Below are positions 9,414 through 18,271 of a stretch of DNA of 47,161 nt, piece by piece; position 1 is the stretch's first letter, and each line of letters begins with the position of its first letter. A program made the translations under genes and the position numbers. The DNA lies in assembly GCA_963205025.1 (NCBI GenBank), contig CAUJHO010000024.1, positions 1 to 47,161 on the forward strand, read 5' to 3'. Below the pieces are notes generated by a model, which did no database searches, was not told where the DNA came from, and saw only the letters and a list, made by a program, of their open reading frames with translations. This stretch comes from Pseudomonadota bacterium. Its GTDB lineage: Bacteria > Pseudomonadota > Alphaproteobacteria > Caulobacterales > Caulobacteraceae.

Positions 9414-9576
9414 CGATTGACCTTTCGAACGTCCCGACGTGTACGGATTCTGTGACCGGGCTTCTACACGAGGCCGATAGTTGCGCCAAGAACGTGCGCT
9501 TGGGGTGGTGTGCCTAGCGTCCCCCATATAGAAGCCGCGCCACAAGGCGGGCCCTATGGGGCGAAAGGATGACGCG

Positions 9577-10518
9577 ATGAAACTGCTGGCCGGCAATTCC
9601 AACCCCCCTCTGGCCAGAGCGATCGCCGACGAACTGGCGGCCCCCCTGACCAAGACCCAGGTAAAGCGTTTCGCCGACAACGAGGTCTTTGCCGTCATCG
9701 AGGAGAACGTCCGCGGCGAGGACGTCTTCATCATCCAGTCGACCAGCTATCCCGCCAATGACAACCTTATGGAACTGCTGATCATGACCGACGCCCTGGT
9801 ACGGGCGTCGGCGCGGCGGATCACGGCGGTGGTGCCCTATTTCGGCTATGCCCGGCAGGACCGGAAGACCGGCGGCCGCACCCCGATCTCGGCCAAGCTG
9901 GTGGCCAATCTCATTACCCGGGCCGGGGCCGATCGCGTTCTGACGATGGATCTGCATGCCGGACAGATCCAGGGCTTCTTCGACATTCCGACCGATAACC
10001 TGCTGCCGGCACCGTTGCTGGCGCAGGACATCAAGGAGCAGCGCGGCGGCAAGGCAGCCTCTGACCTGGTGATCGTCTCGCCCGACGTCGGGGGGGTGGT
10101 TCGGGCCCGCGCCCTGGCCAGTCGCCTGAACGCCGACCTCGCCATCGTCGACAAGCGGCGCTCGGCCCCCGGCAAGAGCGAGGTGATGAACATTATCGGC
10201 GACGTCAGCGGTCGCCGCTGCATTCTGTTTGATGACATTGTGGATTCGGCCGGCACCCTGTGCAACGCGGCCCAGGCCCTGTCCGAGCAGGGAGCCGTAG
10301 AGGTCGCCGCCTACGTCAGCCACGGCGTCCTGTCCGGCCCGGCGGTGACGCGCGTAACCGAGTCCGTGCTGAGCGAGCTGGTGGTGACCGATTCCATCGC
10401 CCTGTCGGACGAAGCCCTGGCCTGCGCCAAGGTACGGACCGTCTCCATCGCGCCGCTGATCGGCGAGGCGATCCGTCGCATCGCCAACGAGGAATCCGTC
10501 TCCAAACTCTTCGACTGA
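9577..10518 (+). CDS. prs: Ribose-phosphate pyrophosphokinase (PRPP synthase)
   Basis: This cytoplasmic enzyme makes 5-phosphoribosyl-1-pyrophosphate from ribose 5-phosphate and ATP for nucleotide, histidine, tryptophan and NAD synthesis. The 313-residue length is standard. Recognisable blocks are [20 protein letters not shown] near the start, [20 protein letters not shown] (flexible and ATP-binding region), [19 protein letters not shown], and the PRPP loop [15 protein letters not shown] (about 216-230). I chose the ATG at 9577, whose product begins MKLLAGNSN as in relatives, with GAAAGGATG upstream; an in-frame ATG 21 bases earlier is possible but poorly placed for the family. The gene is transcribed away from bamD. 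No clear factor-independent terminator follows before the lipoprotein gene 100 bases downstream. Confidence 0.97.
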   Translation: MKLLAGNSNPPLARAIADELAAPLTKTQVKRFADNEVFAVIEENVRGEDVFIIQSTSYPANDNLMELLIMTDALVRASARRITAVVPYFGYARQDRKTGGRTPISAKLVANLITRAGADRVLTMDLHAGQIQGFFDIPTDNLLPAPLLAQDIKEQRGGKAASDLVIVSPDVGGVVRARALASRLNADLAIVDKRRSAPGKSEVMNIIGDVSGRRCILFDDIVDSAGTLCNAAQALSEQGAVEVAAYVSHGVLSGPAVTRVTESVLSELVVTDSIALSDEALACAKVRTVSIAPLIGEAIRRIANEESVSKLFD

Positions 10519-10620
10519 CGCGGATTAGCCGTCGAATCCGGGGGGGCTTCGCGCTATGATGACTGCGGCCCGGGTCTTGCATCGGGGTCTCAGGCCAGTT
10601 CGATTCGGGGAATATCGACC

Positions 10621-11658
10621 ATGAACGCCTTTGTCCGCCGCTGCAGCGTAATCAGCCTGTTGTGTGTCAGCCTGGCCGCCGCTGCCTGTCAGACGCCCGT
10701 GGTCGAAGCACCGCCTCCCCCGCCGCCGCCGCCGCTGCCGCCGGTCGCCCTGAACAGCTCCGTGGCCGAGGCCGCCTCGGTCTATATGGCCTATGTCGGC
10801 ACCGCTTCGGGCCTGTCGGCCAGCTTTGCCAACGGCGGTGAGGTCCGTCAGTCGATGCTGCGCGCCGCCGCCTACGAGCCGGCCCAGCTGTCGCGTGGCA
10901 TGGTCGCCTATGCGGCAATTCTCGCCCTGCAATCCCCCGAGTTTGTGAATGGTGTGCGCGGCATGGCCGCCGATCCCGCCAGCCGCGATATCCTCCTGCG
11001 CCGGATCATCTCGGATCCGGCCTATGCGACCCAGCTGCCGGGCGCGGGCCAGGCCGCCGGCCTGATCGCCTCGCAGATCCAGAGCGACGGCAACCGGATG
11101 TATGCGGCGGGAGCCGCCATCAAACAGACGGCCTATGACATCCAACGCCAACGCTGGTCGTCGCAGCATGTCACCGATCGCGATGCCCGCCTTGAACAGG
11201 TGCGCCTGCTCGGGCTGACCCCCCTGAACTCGGACTATTCGGCCTCTGCGACCCTGCAACAGGCAGCGCTGAGCGGATCGGGCCTGAACCTGGCCCCAGC
11301 CAATGGCTCGGCTCCCTACACCCAGGCCGTGGTGCGCGGACTGGCCCTGGCGGCTCTGGCCTCCCTGGGTCAGGCCGGCGACAACAACCGGATACAGACC
11401 GAAGCCCTGTTGAACGAACCGGTCAGCGCCGACTGTCTGAACTTTACGCGCCTGATGATCCTCCAGTGCCTGGCCGCCTCGCGGCCGCACTATGAGGAGA
11501 TCTTCTGCCTCGGCCAGCACCTGATGATGGATACGGCCCAGTGCGTGATCGATTCGGCCGGTCGCTATACCGCCAGTTCCTGGCCCCCGGTCCAGACGGT
11601 CTCGGCCGACCAGGCGGCGGGGACCACATCGGGCGACGCCCAGACGCCCAACCGCTAG
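10621..11658 (+). CDS. Predicted lipoprotein of unknown function
   Basis: I do not recognise a characterised family. The N-terminus is a lipoprotein signal with the lipobox LAAAAC (Cys about 23), followed by a proline run (about residues 31-41), suggesting a flexible tether from a membrane surface. The remaining 300 residues are alanine-rich and mostly helical by composition (for example AEAASVYMAYVGTASGL and AAGLIASQIQSDGNRMYAAG). Four cysteines lie in the last third (SADCLNF, LQCLAA, FCLGQH, QCVID), possibly forming disulfides in the periplasm. The tail is polar and low in complexity. It lies between prs and rplY on the same strand, with a hairpin-plus-T-run terminator about 110 bases after its stop. 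Alphaproteobacterial relatives exist as I recall, but the function is unknown. Confidence 0.75.
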   Translation: MNAFVRRCSVISLLCVSLAAAACQTPVVEAPPPPPPPPLPPVALNSSVAEAASVYMAYVGTASGLSASFANGGEVRQSMLRAAAYEPAQLSRGMVAYAAILALQSPEFVNGVRGMAADPASRDILLRRIISDPAYATQLPGAGQAAGLIASQIQSDGNRMYAAGAAIKQTAYDIQRQRWSSQHVTDRDARLEQVRLLGLTPLNSDYSASATLQQAALSGSGLNLAPANGSAPYTQAVVRGLALAALASLGQAGDNNRIQTEALLNEPVSADCLNFTRLMILQCLAASRPHYEEIFCLGQHLMMDTAQCVIDSAGRYTASSWPPVQTVSADQAAGTTSGDAQTPNR

Positions 11659-11767
11659 GCTCGATCGGCCCGGCGCGAGCGTCGAACACCCTGTTGCGTG
11701 GGGCGTGCGAAGCGTGTAATGACGCGCGCTCTTGAATTCATGGGTCCAAGACCCCCGACGCGCGTCC

Positions 11768-11801
11768 GAGCCTTTCCGCCAGCGGGAAGGCTCACGTTTT
11801 T
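11768..11801 (+). terminator. Hairpin with T-run between the lipoprotein gene and rplY
   Basis: GAGCCTTTCCGC (11768-11779) pairs with GCGGGAAGGCTC (11782-11793), with one G-T pair, and is followed by ACGTTTTT. This is a convincing factor-independent terminator. It lies about 110 bases after the lipoprotein gene and 88 bases before the rplY start. It may simply end the upstream transcript, or act as an attenuator if rplY is transcribed from a promoter further upstream in this gap. Confidence 0.75.
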
Positions 11802-11888
11802 AGCGAAGGGCACGACCGGGCACTTGAGACCGCATCCATCTCCCACCGATCGTGCCTGGCGCGGCGGTTTCGTTTTGAAGGCAGCCTG

Positions 11889-12569
11889 ATGGCCGAGATT
11901 ATCCTGAACGTTGAAGTCCGTGACGGCACGGGCACGGGCGGCGCCCGCCAGGCCCGTCGCGAAGGCAAGGTGCCCGGCATCCTGTACGGCGGCGACAAGG
12001 CCCCGGTGGCCATCTCCGTCGAGGAGCGTCCGTTCCGCAAGTCGCTGTACACCGGCAAGCTTCTCGGTCACCTGGTGACGCTGAAGTACGGTGACGAAAC
12101 CCAGCCGGTCATCGCCAAGGACATCCAGTTCGACCCGGTTTCCGACCGCCCGGTCCACTTCGACCTGATGCGCGTGGACGAGCACGCCCCGGTCAAGATA
12201 TCGATCCCGGTCCACTTCAAGAACCAGGATCACTGCGAGGCCTTCCGTCAGGGCGGTTCGCTGGAGATCGTCCGTCACGACGTCGAGATCATGGTCCGCG
12301 CTGACCAGATCCCCGAAGAGCTGGTCATCGACCTGACCAACCACAAGCTGGGCGACACCATCCGCGTCTCGGAAATCAAGCTGCCGGAAGGCGCTTATCC
12401 GACCATCACCGACCGTGACTTCGTGATCGCCTCGATCAAGGTGTCGTCGGCCGCCATGTCGGAAGCCGCCGACGAGGCCGCGGATCACGCTGCCGAACAG
12501 GCCGCCGAGGCCGAAGAGTCGATCGAGGTCGCCGCAGAGGCCACCGCCGAAGGAACTCCGGAAGCCTGA
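11889..12569 (+). CDS. rplY: Large-subunit ribosomal protein bL25 (Ctc/TL5 form)
   Basis: bL25 binds 5S rRNA in the central protuberance of the 50S subunit. This is the longer two-domain Ctc/TL5 form of 226 residues. The N-terminal L25 domain (about 1-95) includes GTGGARQARREGKVPGILYG. The C-terminal beta domain (about 95-190) includes PVHFDLMRVDEHAPVKISIP and IPEELVIDLTNHKLGDTIRV. A tail of about 35 residues, rich in alanine and glutamate, is dispensable-looking and common in alphaproteobacteria. The ATG follows AAGGCAGCCTG. A 230-base leader separates it from the upstream lipoprotein gene and includes a terminator-like hairpin. A terminator follows the gene, just before pth, so rplY may be expressed both alone and by read-through into pth, a frequent gene pair. 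Confidence 0.96.
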   Translation: MAEIILNVEVRDGTGTGGARQARREGKVPGILYGGDKAPVAISVEERPFRKSLYTGKLLGHLVTLKYGDETQPVIAKDIQFDPVSDRPVHFDLMRVDEHAPVKISIPVHFKNQDHCEAFRQGGSLEIVRHDVEIMVRADQIPEELVIDLTNHKLGDTIRVSEIKLPEGAYPTITDRDFVIASIKVSSAAMSEAADEAADHAAEQAAEAEESIEVAAEATAEGTPEA

Positions 12570-12594
12570 TCGTCCTCACGGTCTGGATTTTTGC

Positions 12595-12631
12595 GGCCTC
12601 GCCCGGCAAACGGGCGGGGCCGTTTCCTTTT
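12595..12631 (+). terminator. Factor-independent terminator after rplY
   Basis: GGCCTCGCCCG (12595-12605) pairs with CGGGCGGGGCC (12611-12621), with one G-T pair, around a GCAAA loop and is followed by GTTTCCTTTT. It lies 25 bases after the rplY stop and 12 bases before the pth start. It should lower expression of pth relative to rplY. Confidence 0.8.
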
Positions 12632-12642
12632 GAGCTCCTGCC

Positions 12643-13260
12643 ATGCTGATCATCGCCGGCCTCGGCAATCCCGGGCCCAAATACGCCAACAATCGCCATA
12701 ACATCGGCTTCATGGCGGCCGACGCCATCGCCGACGAATGGGGCTTCGGCCCGACCAAGGCGATCTTCCAGGCGGCGGTGCGGGCCGGCGAGATCCCAAC
12801 CCCCCAGGGGCCGGTCAAGGCGCTGGTGGTCAAGCCCCAGACCTATATGAACGAGAGCGGGCGCGCGGTCGGCGAAGCCATGCGTTTCTACAGGTCGACG
12901 CCGGCCGAGGTGATCGCCTTCTATGACGAGCTGGATCTGGCCGAAGGCCGGTTCCGCATGAAGACCGGCGGCGGGGCGGCGGGCCACAACGGCGTGCGCT
13001 CGCTGATGGCCCATGTCGGGCCGGACTTCCGGCGCGCCCGCATGGGCATCGGCCATCCGGGCCAGCGCGAGCTGGTGATGCCCTATGTGCTGGGCGACTT
13101 CTACAAGGTCGAGCTGGGCTGGCGCGATGCCCTGCTCCGGGCCTGTGCCGAAGCCCTGCCCTTCGCCGCCGCCGGTGACGACGAACGCTATCAGGCCGAG
13201 GTGCTGCGCCTGGCTCCTGCCCCCAAGGCCGATCCGAGGAAGGCCGGGCGCGAGGACTGA
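12643..13260 (+). CDS. pth: Peptidyl-tRNA hydrolase
   Basis: Pth releases peptides from tRNA that has dropped off the ribosome, recycling the tRNA. The first 30 residues contain the active-site signature GLGNPGPKYANNRHNIGF, with Asn at about 10 and the catalytic His at about 20. Further conserved residues are the Asp in FYDELDLAEGRFRMK and the Asn in AAGHNGVRSLMAHVG. The length of 205 residues is slightly above the usual 190-200; the excess is a basic C-terminal tail (APKADPRKAGRED). The ATG has a GAGCTCCTG ribosome-binding region that follows directly on the rplY terminator. It is the last gene of the rplY-pth unit; 114 bases without a recognisable feature separate it from the acyltransferase gene. 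Confidence 0.96.
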   Translation: MLIIAGLGNPGPKYANNRHNIGFMAADAIADEWGFGPTKAIFQAAVRAGEIPTPQGPVKALVVKPQTYMNESGRAVGEAMRFYRSTPAEVIAFYDELDLAEGRFRMKTGGGAAGHNGVRSLMAHVGPDFRRARMGIGHPGQRELVMPYVLGDFYKVELGWRDALLRACAEALPFAAAGDDERYQAEVLRLAPAPKADPRKAGRED

Positions 13261-13374
13261 CCGGCCCCGCCGACACGGCGGCCAGCTTCGCCCCCGGAGT
13301 CGATAGGCCGCCGCCCGGGTGGTTGGCCCCGATCGTGCATCGCGCGCGGCGATATCTGTCTGAGGCCCTCTCTC

Positions 13375-14514
13375 GTGTCCCAAAAGCGAACCGATCTGGA
13401 AGTGACGATCATCCCGGCTGCCTGTCTGGCGGCGGACGACGTCGCAGACTGGAACAACATCCGCGCCGACCAGCCGGCCCTGCAGAACCCCCTGTTCGGG
13501 CCGGGTTTCGCCCAGGCCGTCGGGCGCGTTCGTCACGACGCCCATGTGGCGATCTATCGCCGCGACGGCGTCGCCATCGGCTATCTGGCCCACCACCGGC
13601 GTCCCGGCGGTCTGGGACGTCCGGTCGGCGCACCCTTTTGCGACTACCATGCCCTGGTCGTCCGGGCCGGCCATGACCTGGATGGTCGCACCGCGCTCGA
13701 AGCCGCCGGCCTCAAGGCCTTTCGCCACAACGGCCTGATCGATCCGGGTGCGTCCTTCCCCGACGTCCCGGCCGGCGAAACGGGCTACGCCATAGAGCTG
13801 GAGGGCTCCCCCGAGGCCTATGTCGAGGCCCTGCGCGCCGCCAGCCCCAAGCGATTCAAGAACTGGCGGCGGCTACGGCACCGCCTGGAAGAGCAACTCG
13901 GCGCGCTGGAGCTTCGCGCCTCAAGCGTCCAGGCCGACTATGACCAGCTGATGGACTGGAAGCGCGCCCAGTTCGTTCGCACCGGCGTCCAGGACGTCCT
14001 GCGCCCCGCCTGGTCGCATGACCTGATGCAGAGCCTGTTCGATCTGCGCCCCGAGACTGACGCCAGGGCCTTCCGGGGCCTGATGCTGACCCTTCACGCC
14101 GGGGACACCCTTGTCGGCGGTCATTTCGGCGTCGCGGAGGCCGGCATCTACCACCCATGGATCGCCTCGACGAACCCTGAGCTGGGATACGGCTCGCCCG
14201 GCCAGGCCCTGTTGCATCACGCCATCCTGGCGATGCCGCACCTGGGCCTGACGACCTATGACCTCGGCGTCGGCACCGATCACTACAAGAAGCCCTTCTG
14301 CAACACAGAACGCCCGATCGGCGCAGGCCTCAGCCGCACCCAGGGCCTGACCGCCTTCGACGAGCGGCGCACGCCGATCGCCAAGATCTGCCGCCGCCTG
14401 GATCACATCGCCGCCAGCAACCCCTCGTTCGGCGGACGCGTCCAGGGGGTGATCGAAGCCGCCATCGCCTTGCGCAAACGATCGCTTCTGACCGAATCGC
14501 CTGACGTGGAGTGA
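13375..14514 (+). CDS. CelD/FemAB-like GNAT acyltransferase
   Basis: This 379-residue cytoplasmic protein resembles the CelD-type N-acetyltransferase group (Acetyltransf_6), which is linked to exopolysaccharide or cellulose loci. It has the two-lobe layout of that group. An N-terminal lobe includes DWNNIRADQPALQNPLFGPGF, a pattern seen at the start of CelD proteins. A central helix SPKRFKNWRRLRHRLEEQLG is rich in arginine. The C-terminal lobe includes LHAGDTLVGGHFGV and YDLGVGTDHYKKPFCN, where acyl-CoA binding is expected. The start is a GTG. Four bases separate its stop from the cupin-like gene, so the two are probably translated together. The acyl donor and acceptor cannot be read from the sequence; attaching an acyl group to an envelope polysaccharide precursor is a family-based guess. 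Confidence 0.75.
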   Translation: MSQKRTDLEVTIIPAACLAADDVADWNNIRADQPALQNPLFGPGFAQAVGRVRHDAHVAIYRRDGVAIGYLAHHRRPGGLGRPVGAPFCDYHALVVRAGHDLDGRTALEAAGLKAFRHNGLIDPGASFPDVPAGETGYAIELEGSPEAYVEALRAASPKRFKNWRRLRHRLEEQLGALELRASSVQADYDQLMDWKRAQFVRTGVQDVLRPAWSHDLMQSLFDLRPETDARAFRGLMLTLHAGDTLVGGHFGVAEAGIYHPWIASTNPELGYGSPGQALLHHAILAMPHLGLTTYDLGVGTDHYKKPFCNTERPIGAGLSRTQGLTAFDERRTPIAKICRRLDHIAASNPSFGGRVQGVIEAAIALRKRSLLTESPDVE

Positions 14515-14518
14515 CCCT

Positions 14519-15412
14519 ATGAGCGTCATCACTGACTGGACCCCCGCCAAGGCCGAGGCCTTCACCCGCGAGACGATCGGCTTCGAGCACAGCCTGCACG
14601 AACGGGCGATGTTCGACGATGAGGGCCTGATTTCCCTGCTCGACCGCTATCCGCGCGAGCATCTGGGTGTGTTCACCATGGGCCACGACCCGGTGGACTG
14701 GAAGACCTGGCGCGCCGGCTCGGCCGGGGATCTGTCGGGCGAACAGCTGCTGGGGGCGGCCATGGACGGCCGGATCTGGCTGAACCTGCGCCACACCAAC
14801 GACTTCCTGCCGGAATACGCCGAGCTGGAACGCGAGATCTTCGCCGAGGCGGAGGCCCAAACTGGGGTTCGGACCTTCAAGCGGGATCTCGGCATCCTGA
14901 TTTCTTCGGCCAACGCCCAGGTCTTCTACCATCTGGACACGCCGCTGGTGGCCCTGTGGCAATTGCGCGGACACAAGACGGCCTGGGTCTATCCGGTTGA
15001 AAGCCCCCATGTGACGCCCGAGCAGATCGAGCGCGTGATGCTGAAGGAGACCCCCGAGCAGATCGATTTCCGGCGCGACATGGACGCCGCCGCCCAGGTC
15101 TTCGAACTGACGCCCGGCAAGATGGTCACCTGGCGCCAGAACGCGCCGCACCGGATCGAGAACGGCCCGATGCTGAACGTCTCGCTCAGCACGGAATTCA
15201 TGACCATGGCCGCTGCCATGCGCGCCAATGTCATCTTCGCCAATGGCGTGCTTCGCAAGGCCGGGATCCAGCCCCGGATCCAGTCCGTCCCGCATCCGGC
15301 CGCCCTGGCCAAGGTCGGCCTGGCCCGCGTCGCCAAGGCCGCCGGCCTGGTCAAGCCGTTCGAGTCCAAACTCAGCCCCAGTTTCGACCTGCGCGACGGC
15401 ATCCCGACCTGA
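14519..15412 (+). CDS. Cupin/JmjC-like protein, possible Fe(II)-dependent oxygenase
   Basis: The 297-residue protein has a double-stranded beta-helix pattern similar to cupin-like or JmjC-like proteins. A candidate metal site is HLD (in VFYHLDTPLVALWQLRGH, near residue 140), with a later His in NAPHRIENGPMLNVSLS (near 215). This HxD...H spacing fits an iron- and 2-oxoglutarate-dependent oxygenase, though no substrate is known. The C-terminal 70 residues look helical and basic (NGVLRKAGIQPRIQ onwards). It follows the CelD-like gene by four bases with the start ATG just after a CCCT spacer; the tight coupling suggests a shared pathway, perhaps modification of a surface glycan or small molecule. 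It is not closely similar to any characterised enzyme I can name. Confidence 0.65.
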   Translation: MSVITDWTPAKAEAFTRETIGFEHSLHERAMFDDEGLISLLDRYPREHLGVFTMGHDPVDWKTWRAGSAGDLSGEQLLGAAMDGRIWLNLRHTNDFLPEYAELEREIFAEAEAQTGVRTFKRDLGILISSANAQVFYHLDTPLVALWQLRGHKTAWVYPVESPHVTPEQIERVMLKETPEQIDFRRDMDAAAQVFELTPGKMVTWRQNAPHRIENGPMLNVSLSTEFMTMAAAMRANVIFANGVLRKAGIQPRIQSVPHPAALAKVGLARVAKAAGLVKPFESKLSPSFDLRDGIPT

Positions 15413-15517
15413 GGCCGGCCTCCCGGCCCGATCCACGGACGGCCTCACGGGCAGCGTGACCCGCTTGACCCTCACGGTGGCGCGCCGCTCTATGCCTCGG
15501 GCGAATGAGGAGGCTTC

Positions 15518-17893
15518 ATGGGACCCGACGTCGACAAGGCTGGAGCCACGCGCCGCGCCCTTCTGGCGACGGCGGCGACCTCGGGTTTGCTGCTGGCCCT
15601 GCCGGCGGTAGCGCGCGCTCAAGGTCGGATCAGGGGACCGGCGACGCCCCTGCCGCTGGACGCCGTCCGCCTCAGGCCGTCGATCTGGGCCGATGCCGTC
15701 ACGGCGAACCTGGCCTATCTGCTGCGGCTTGAGCCGGACCGTCTGTTGCACATGTACCGGCTGCACGCCGGTCTTGAGCCGCGCGCCGACGCCTATGGCG
15801 GCTGGGAGGCCGACACCATCAGCGGCCATACCCTGGGCCACTATCTGACGGCCCTGTGCCTGATGCACGCCCAGACCGGGGATCGCCCCTGCCGCGACCG
15901 GGCGCTCTACATCGTTGACGAGCTGACGGCCTGCCAGCGCGCCGGCGGCGGCTATGTGGCCGGGTTCACCCGCAAAGCCGCCGACGGGACGATCGAGGAC
16001 GGGCGGGTCATCTTCACCGAGCTGGCCGCCGGCGAGATCCTGTCCGCCCGGTTCTATCTCAACGGCTCCTGGGCTCCCTTCTATAACTGGCACAAGCTGT
16101 TCTCCGGCCTGCTGGCCGCGCATGAGCATCTCGGCTCCGGCCAGGCGCTGGAAGTCGCCACCGGCCTGGCGGGCTGGATCGACACGGCGCTGGCTCCGCT
16201 GAACGCCGATCAGATGCAGCAGGTCCTGGGCACCGAGCACGGCGGCATGAACGAGGTGCTGGCAGTCCTGGCTGAACGGACCGGCGATCTCCGCTGGCTG
16301 AGGCTGGCAGAGCGGTTCAATCATCAGGCGGTGCTGGAACCGCTGATGGCCGGTCGCGATGACCTGACCTATCTGCACGCCAATACCCAGATCCCCAAGG
16401 TCATCGGTCTGGCCGCCCAACATCGGGTCCGAGCCACCCCCGCCCGTCTGGCCGGCGCGCGCTTCTTCTGGAACACGGTGACGGAGGGACGCAGCTACGT
16501 CATCGGCGGCAACAGCGACCGCGAGTATTTCCAGGAGCCGGATTCGCTGTCGCTCTATGTGACCGAACAGACCTGCGAGTCCTGCAACACCTACAACATG
16601 CTCAAGCTGACGCGGCGGCTCTATGCCGAGCAGGCGGACGCGGCCTATTTCGACTGGTTCGAGCGCGCGCATCTGAACCACATCATGGCCCACCAGAGGC
16701 CGCGCGACGGGGCCTTCGTCTATATGACGCCGCTGATGAGCGGGGCGGCCCGCGAGTTCTCTGAACCCTTCGACAGCTTCTGGTGCTGCGTCGGATCGGG
16801 CATGGAAAGCCACGCCAAGCACGGCGAGTCCGTCTGGTGGCAGGACGACGAGGGCGTGATCCTCAATCTGTTCATCGCCTCGGACCTGGCCTGGGCCGCG
16901 CGCGGCGCGCGGCTCTCGCTGGAGACGGAGTTCCCCTTCGGGTCGGACCTGGGGCTGAGGTTCGAGGCGCTGGACCGCCCTGGCCGCTTCAAGGTCCGGG
17001 TTCGCAAGCCGGCCTGGGCCGGGGCCGTGACCGCCCAGGTGAACGGGCGAGCCGCCGAGGTCACCATCGAGGACGGCTATCTGGTCTTTGATCGGCGCTG
17101 GCGGGCCGGTGATCGGTTGGACCTCAATCTGCCCATGTCGCTGTGGGTTGAGCCGACGCCGGACGACCCGGACCTGATCGCCCTGCTGCATGGCCCGATG
17201 GTGCTGGCGGCCGACCTGGGGCCGGCCTCGGAGCCCTTCGCAGGCGTCGAACCGGCCCTGCTGGCCGAGGACATCCTGGCCCGGATGCCCGCCGTCGATG
17301 CCGGGCGAGGCCTGTACCAGACCGACGGCATCGGCCAGCCGGGCGAGATGCAGTTCTCGCCCTTCTATGCCCTGTGGGATCGGCGGGCGGCCGTCTATTT
17401 CCGGCGCTTCACCCCGGCCCAGTGGCGCGCCCGCGAAGCGGTCCTGGCGACAGAGGCGGCGGCCCGCGCGGCGCTGGAGGCCCGATCGGTCGATCTGATC
17501 CGGTTGGGCGTCGAGGACGATGAAGCGGCGCATCGTCTGGAGAGCGGCATCTCCTATGCCCTGTCCTACCGCTTCCGGCCGGGACGCGATGCCCGCACAG
17601 AGGGCTTCTTCGCCTTCGATCTGGCCTCGGCGGACGGCCCGCTGGTGCTTCAGGCAACCTACTGGGGCGGCGAGCGCGACCGCCACTTCCACATCGAGGT
17701 CGAGGGCGAGCGGATCGCCACCCAGCGCCTGCATTCCGACGCTAATGGCCGCTTCATCGACATTGCCTATCCGGTCCCAGAACATCTGACACAGGGCCGC
17801 GAGCGTATCCGCGTCCGGTTCGTGCCCGAGACCGGCCATACCGCCGGCCCGGCCTTCGGGGTGCGGCTGTTGCGGGCCGAGGCCGGGGTGTGA
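15518..17893 (+). CDS. Tat-exported GH127-type glycosidase (beta-L-arabinofuranosidase family)
   Basis: This 791-residue protein matches the DUF1680/GH127 family, whose studied members cleave beta-L-arabinofuranosides with a cysteine nucleophile bound to zinc. The N-terminal segment ATRRALLATAATSGLLLAL has twin arginines (12-13) and an ARA-Q cleavage site near 35, so export folded through the Tat system is expected. The metal site is visible as ExC in TEQTCESCNTYNM (Glu354, Cys356) and the adjacent CysCys in SFWCCVGSGMESHAKHGES (423-424), matching the Glu/Cys/Cys/Cys set of HypBA1-type enzymes. The (alpha/alpha)6 barrel occupies about 45-450 and beta-rich domains follow. The ATG has AGGAGG upstream. 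It stands alone without transporter or other sugar genes, so the natural substrate is unknown; it is preceded by the CelD-like and cupin-like pair. Confidence 0.9.
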   Translation: MGPDVDKAGATRRALLATAATSGLLLALPAVARAQGRIRGPATPLPLDAVRLRPSIWADAVTANLAYLLRLEPDRLLHMYRLHAGLEPRADAYGGWEADTISGHTLGHYLTALCLMHAQTGDRPCRDRALYIVDELTACQRAGGGYVAGFTRKAADGTIEDGRVIFTELAAGEILSARFYLNGSWAPFYNWHKLFSGLLAAHEHLGSGQALEVATGLAGWIDTALAPLNADQMQQVLGTEHGGMNEVLAVLAERTGDLRWLRLAERFNHQAVLEPLMAGRDDLTYLHANTQIPKVIGLAAQHRVRATPARLAGARFFWNTVTEGRSYVIGGNSDREYFQEPDSLSLYVTEQTCESCNTYNMLKLTRRLYAEQADAAYFDWFERAHLNHIMAHQRPRDGAFVYMTPLMSGAAREFSEPFDSFWCCVGSGMESHAKHGESVWWQDDEGVILNLFIASDLAWAARGARLSLETEFPFGSDLGLRFEALDRPGRFKVRVRKPAWAGAVTAQVNGRAAEVTIEDGYLVFDRRWRAGDRLDLNLPMSLWVEPTPDDPDLIALLHGPMVLAADLGPASEPFAGVEPALLAEDILARMPAVDAGRGLYQTDGIGQPGEMQFSPFYALWDRRAAVYFRRFTPAQWRAREAVLATEAAARAALEARSVDLIRLGVEDDEAAHRLESGISYALSYRFRPGRDARTEGFFAFDLASADGPLVLQATYWGGERDRHFHIEVEGERIATQRLHSDANGRFIDIAYPVPEHLTQGRERIRVRFVPETGHTAGPAFGVRLLRAEAGV

Positions 17894-18057
17894 CGCATCG
17901 CCTGCCCCGTGCGACGGGGCGACCTGAGGATGGCGGCGCGGGACGACCGACCGCGGGCGGCTGAATAGTGCACTGTGATTTAGGGTGCACTAGGTGCACT
18001 AGCTGCACTAATCGGACACAAGTGATTGAATTTGCACGAGGCGACCCCTGAGTGATT

Positions 18058-18081
18058 TGCACCCTGGGGTGCACTATTTTT
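18058..18081 (+). terminator. Hairpin with T-run downstream of the GH127 gene
   Basis: TGCACC (18058-18063) pairs with GGTGCA (18068-18073) and is followed by CTATTTTTG. It uses one copy of the GGTGCACTA unit as its right arm. The likely role is to end transcription from the GH127 gene, whose stop is 165 bases upstream; the short stem makes this moderate rather than strong. Confidence 0.5.
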
Positions 18082-18271
18082 GACCGCGAACATTATAGTG
18101 CGGCGGCGATGGGCGGGGATGAAGCGGGGCGCTCGCAGAGAAGGTGCGCCACGCCGATCCTGCCGATTGGCTTCTTCACACACCCGGACCCCGACTAGCT
18201 TCGAATCTCGATGCTGATACAAGGCAGCGTAACCCCTCACCCTCCCCCTCAACTTCGTTGCGCGGGGCCCT

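Noticed and set aside
9414-9734. N-terminal extension of bamD to 9734
   Set aside because: It would place coding sequence over the prs upstream region and bury the lipoprotein signal inside the protein; the GTG at 9413 gives a proper lipobox start.
14330-17839. Very long open frame on the minus strand (over 1100 codons) opposite the GH127 and upstream genes
   Set aside because: It is the mirror of strong plus-strand genes in high-GC DNA, with Gly/Arg/Gln-rich low-complexity translation and no recognisable domain or signal.
17969-18081. GGTGCACTA repeats as a possible CRISPR array
   Set aside because: The units are only 9 bases, directly adjacent, without unique spacers, and there are no cas genes nearby.
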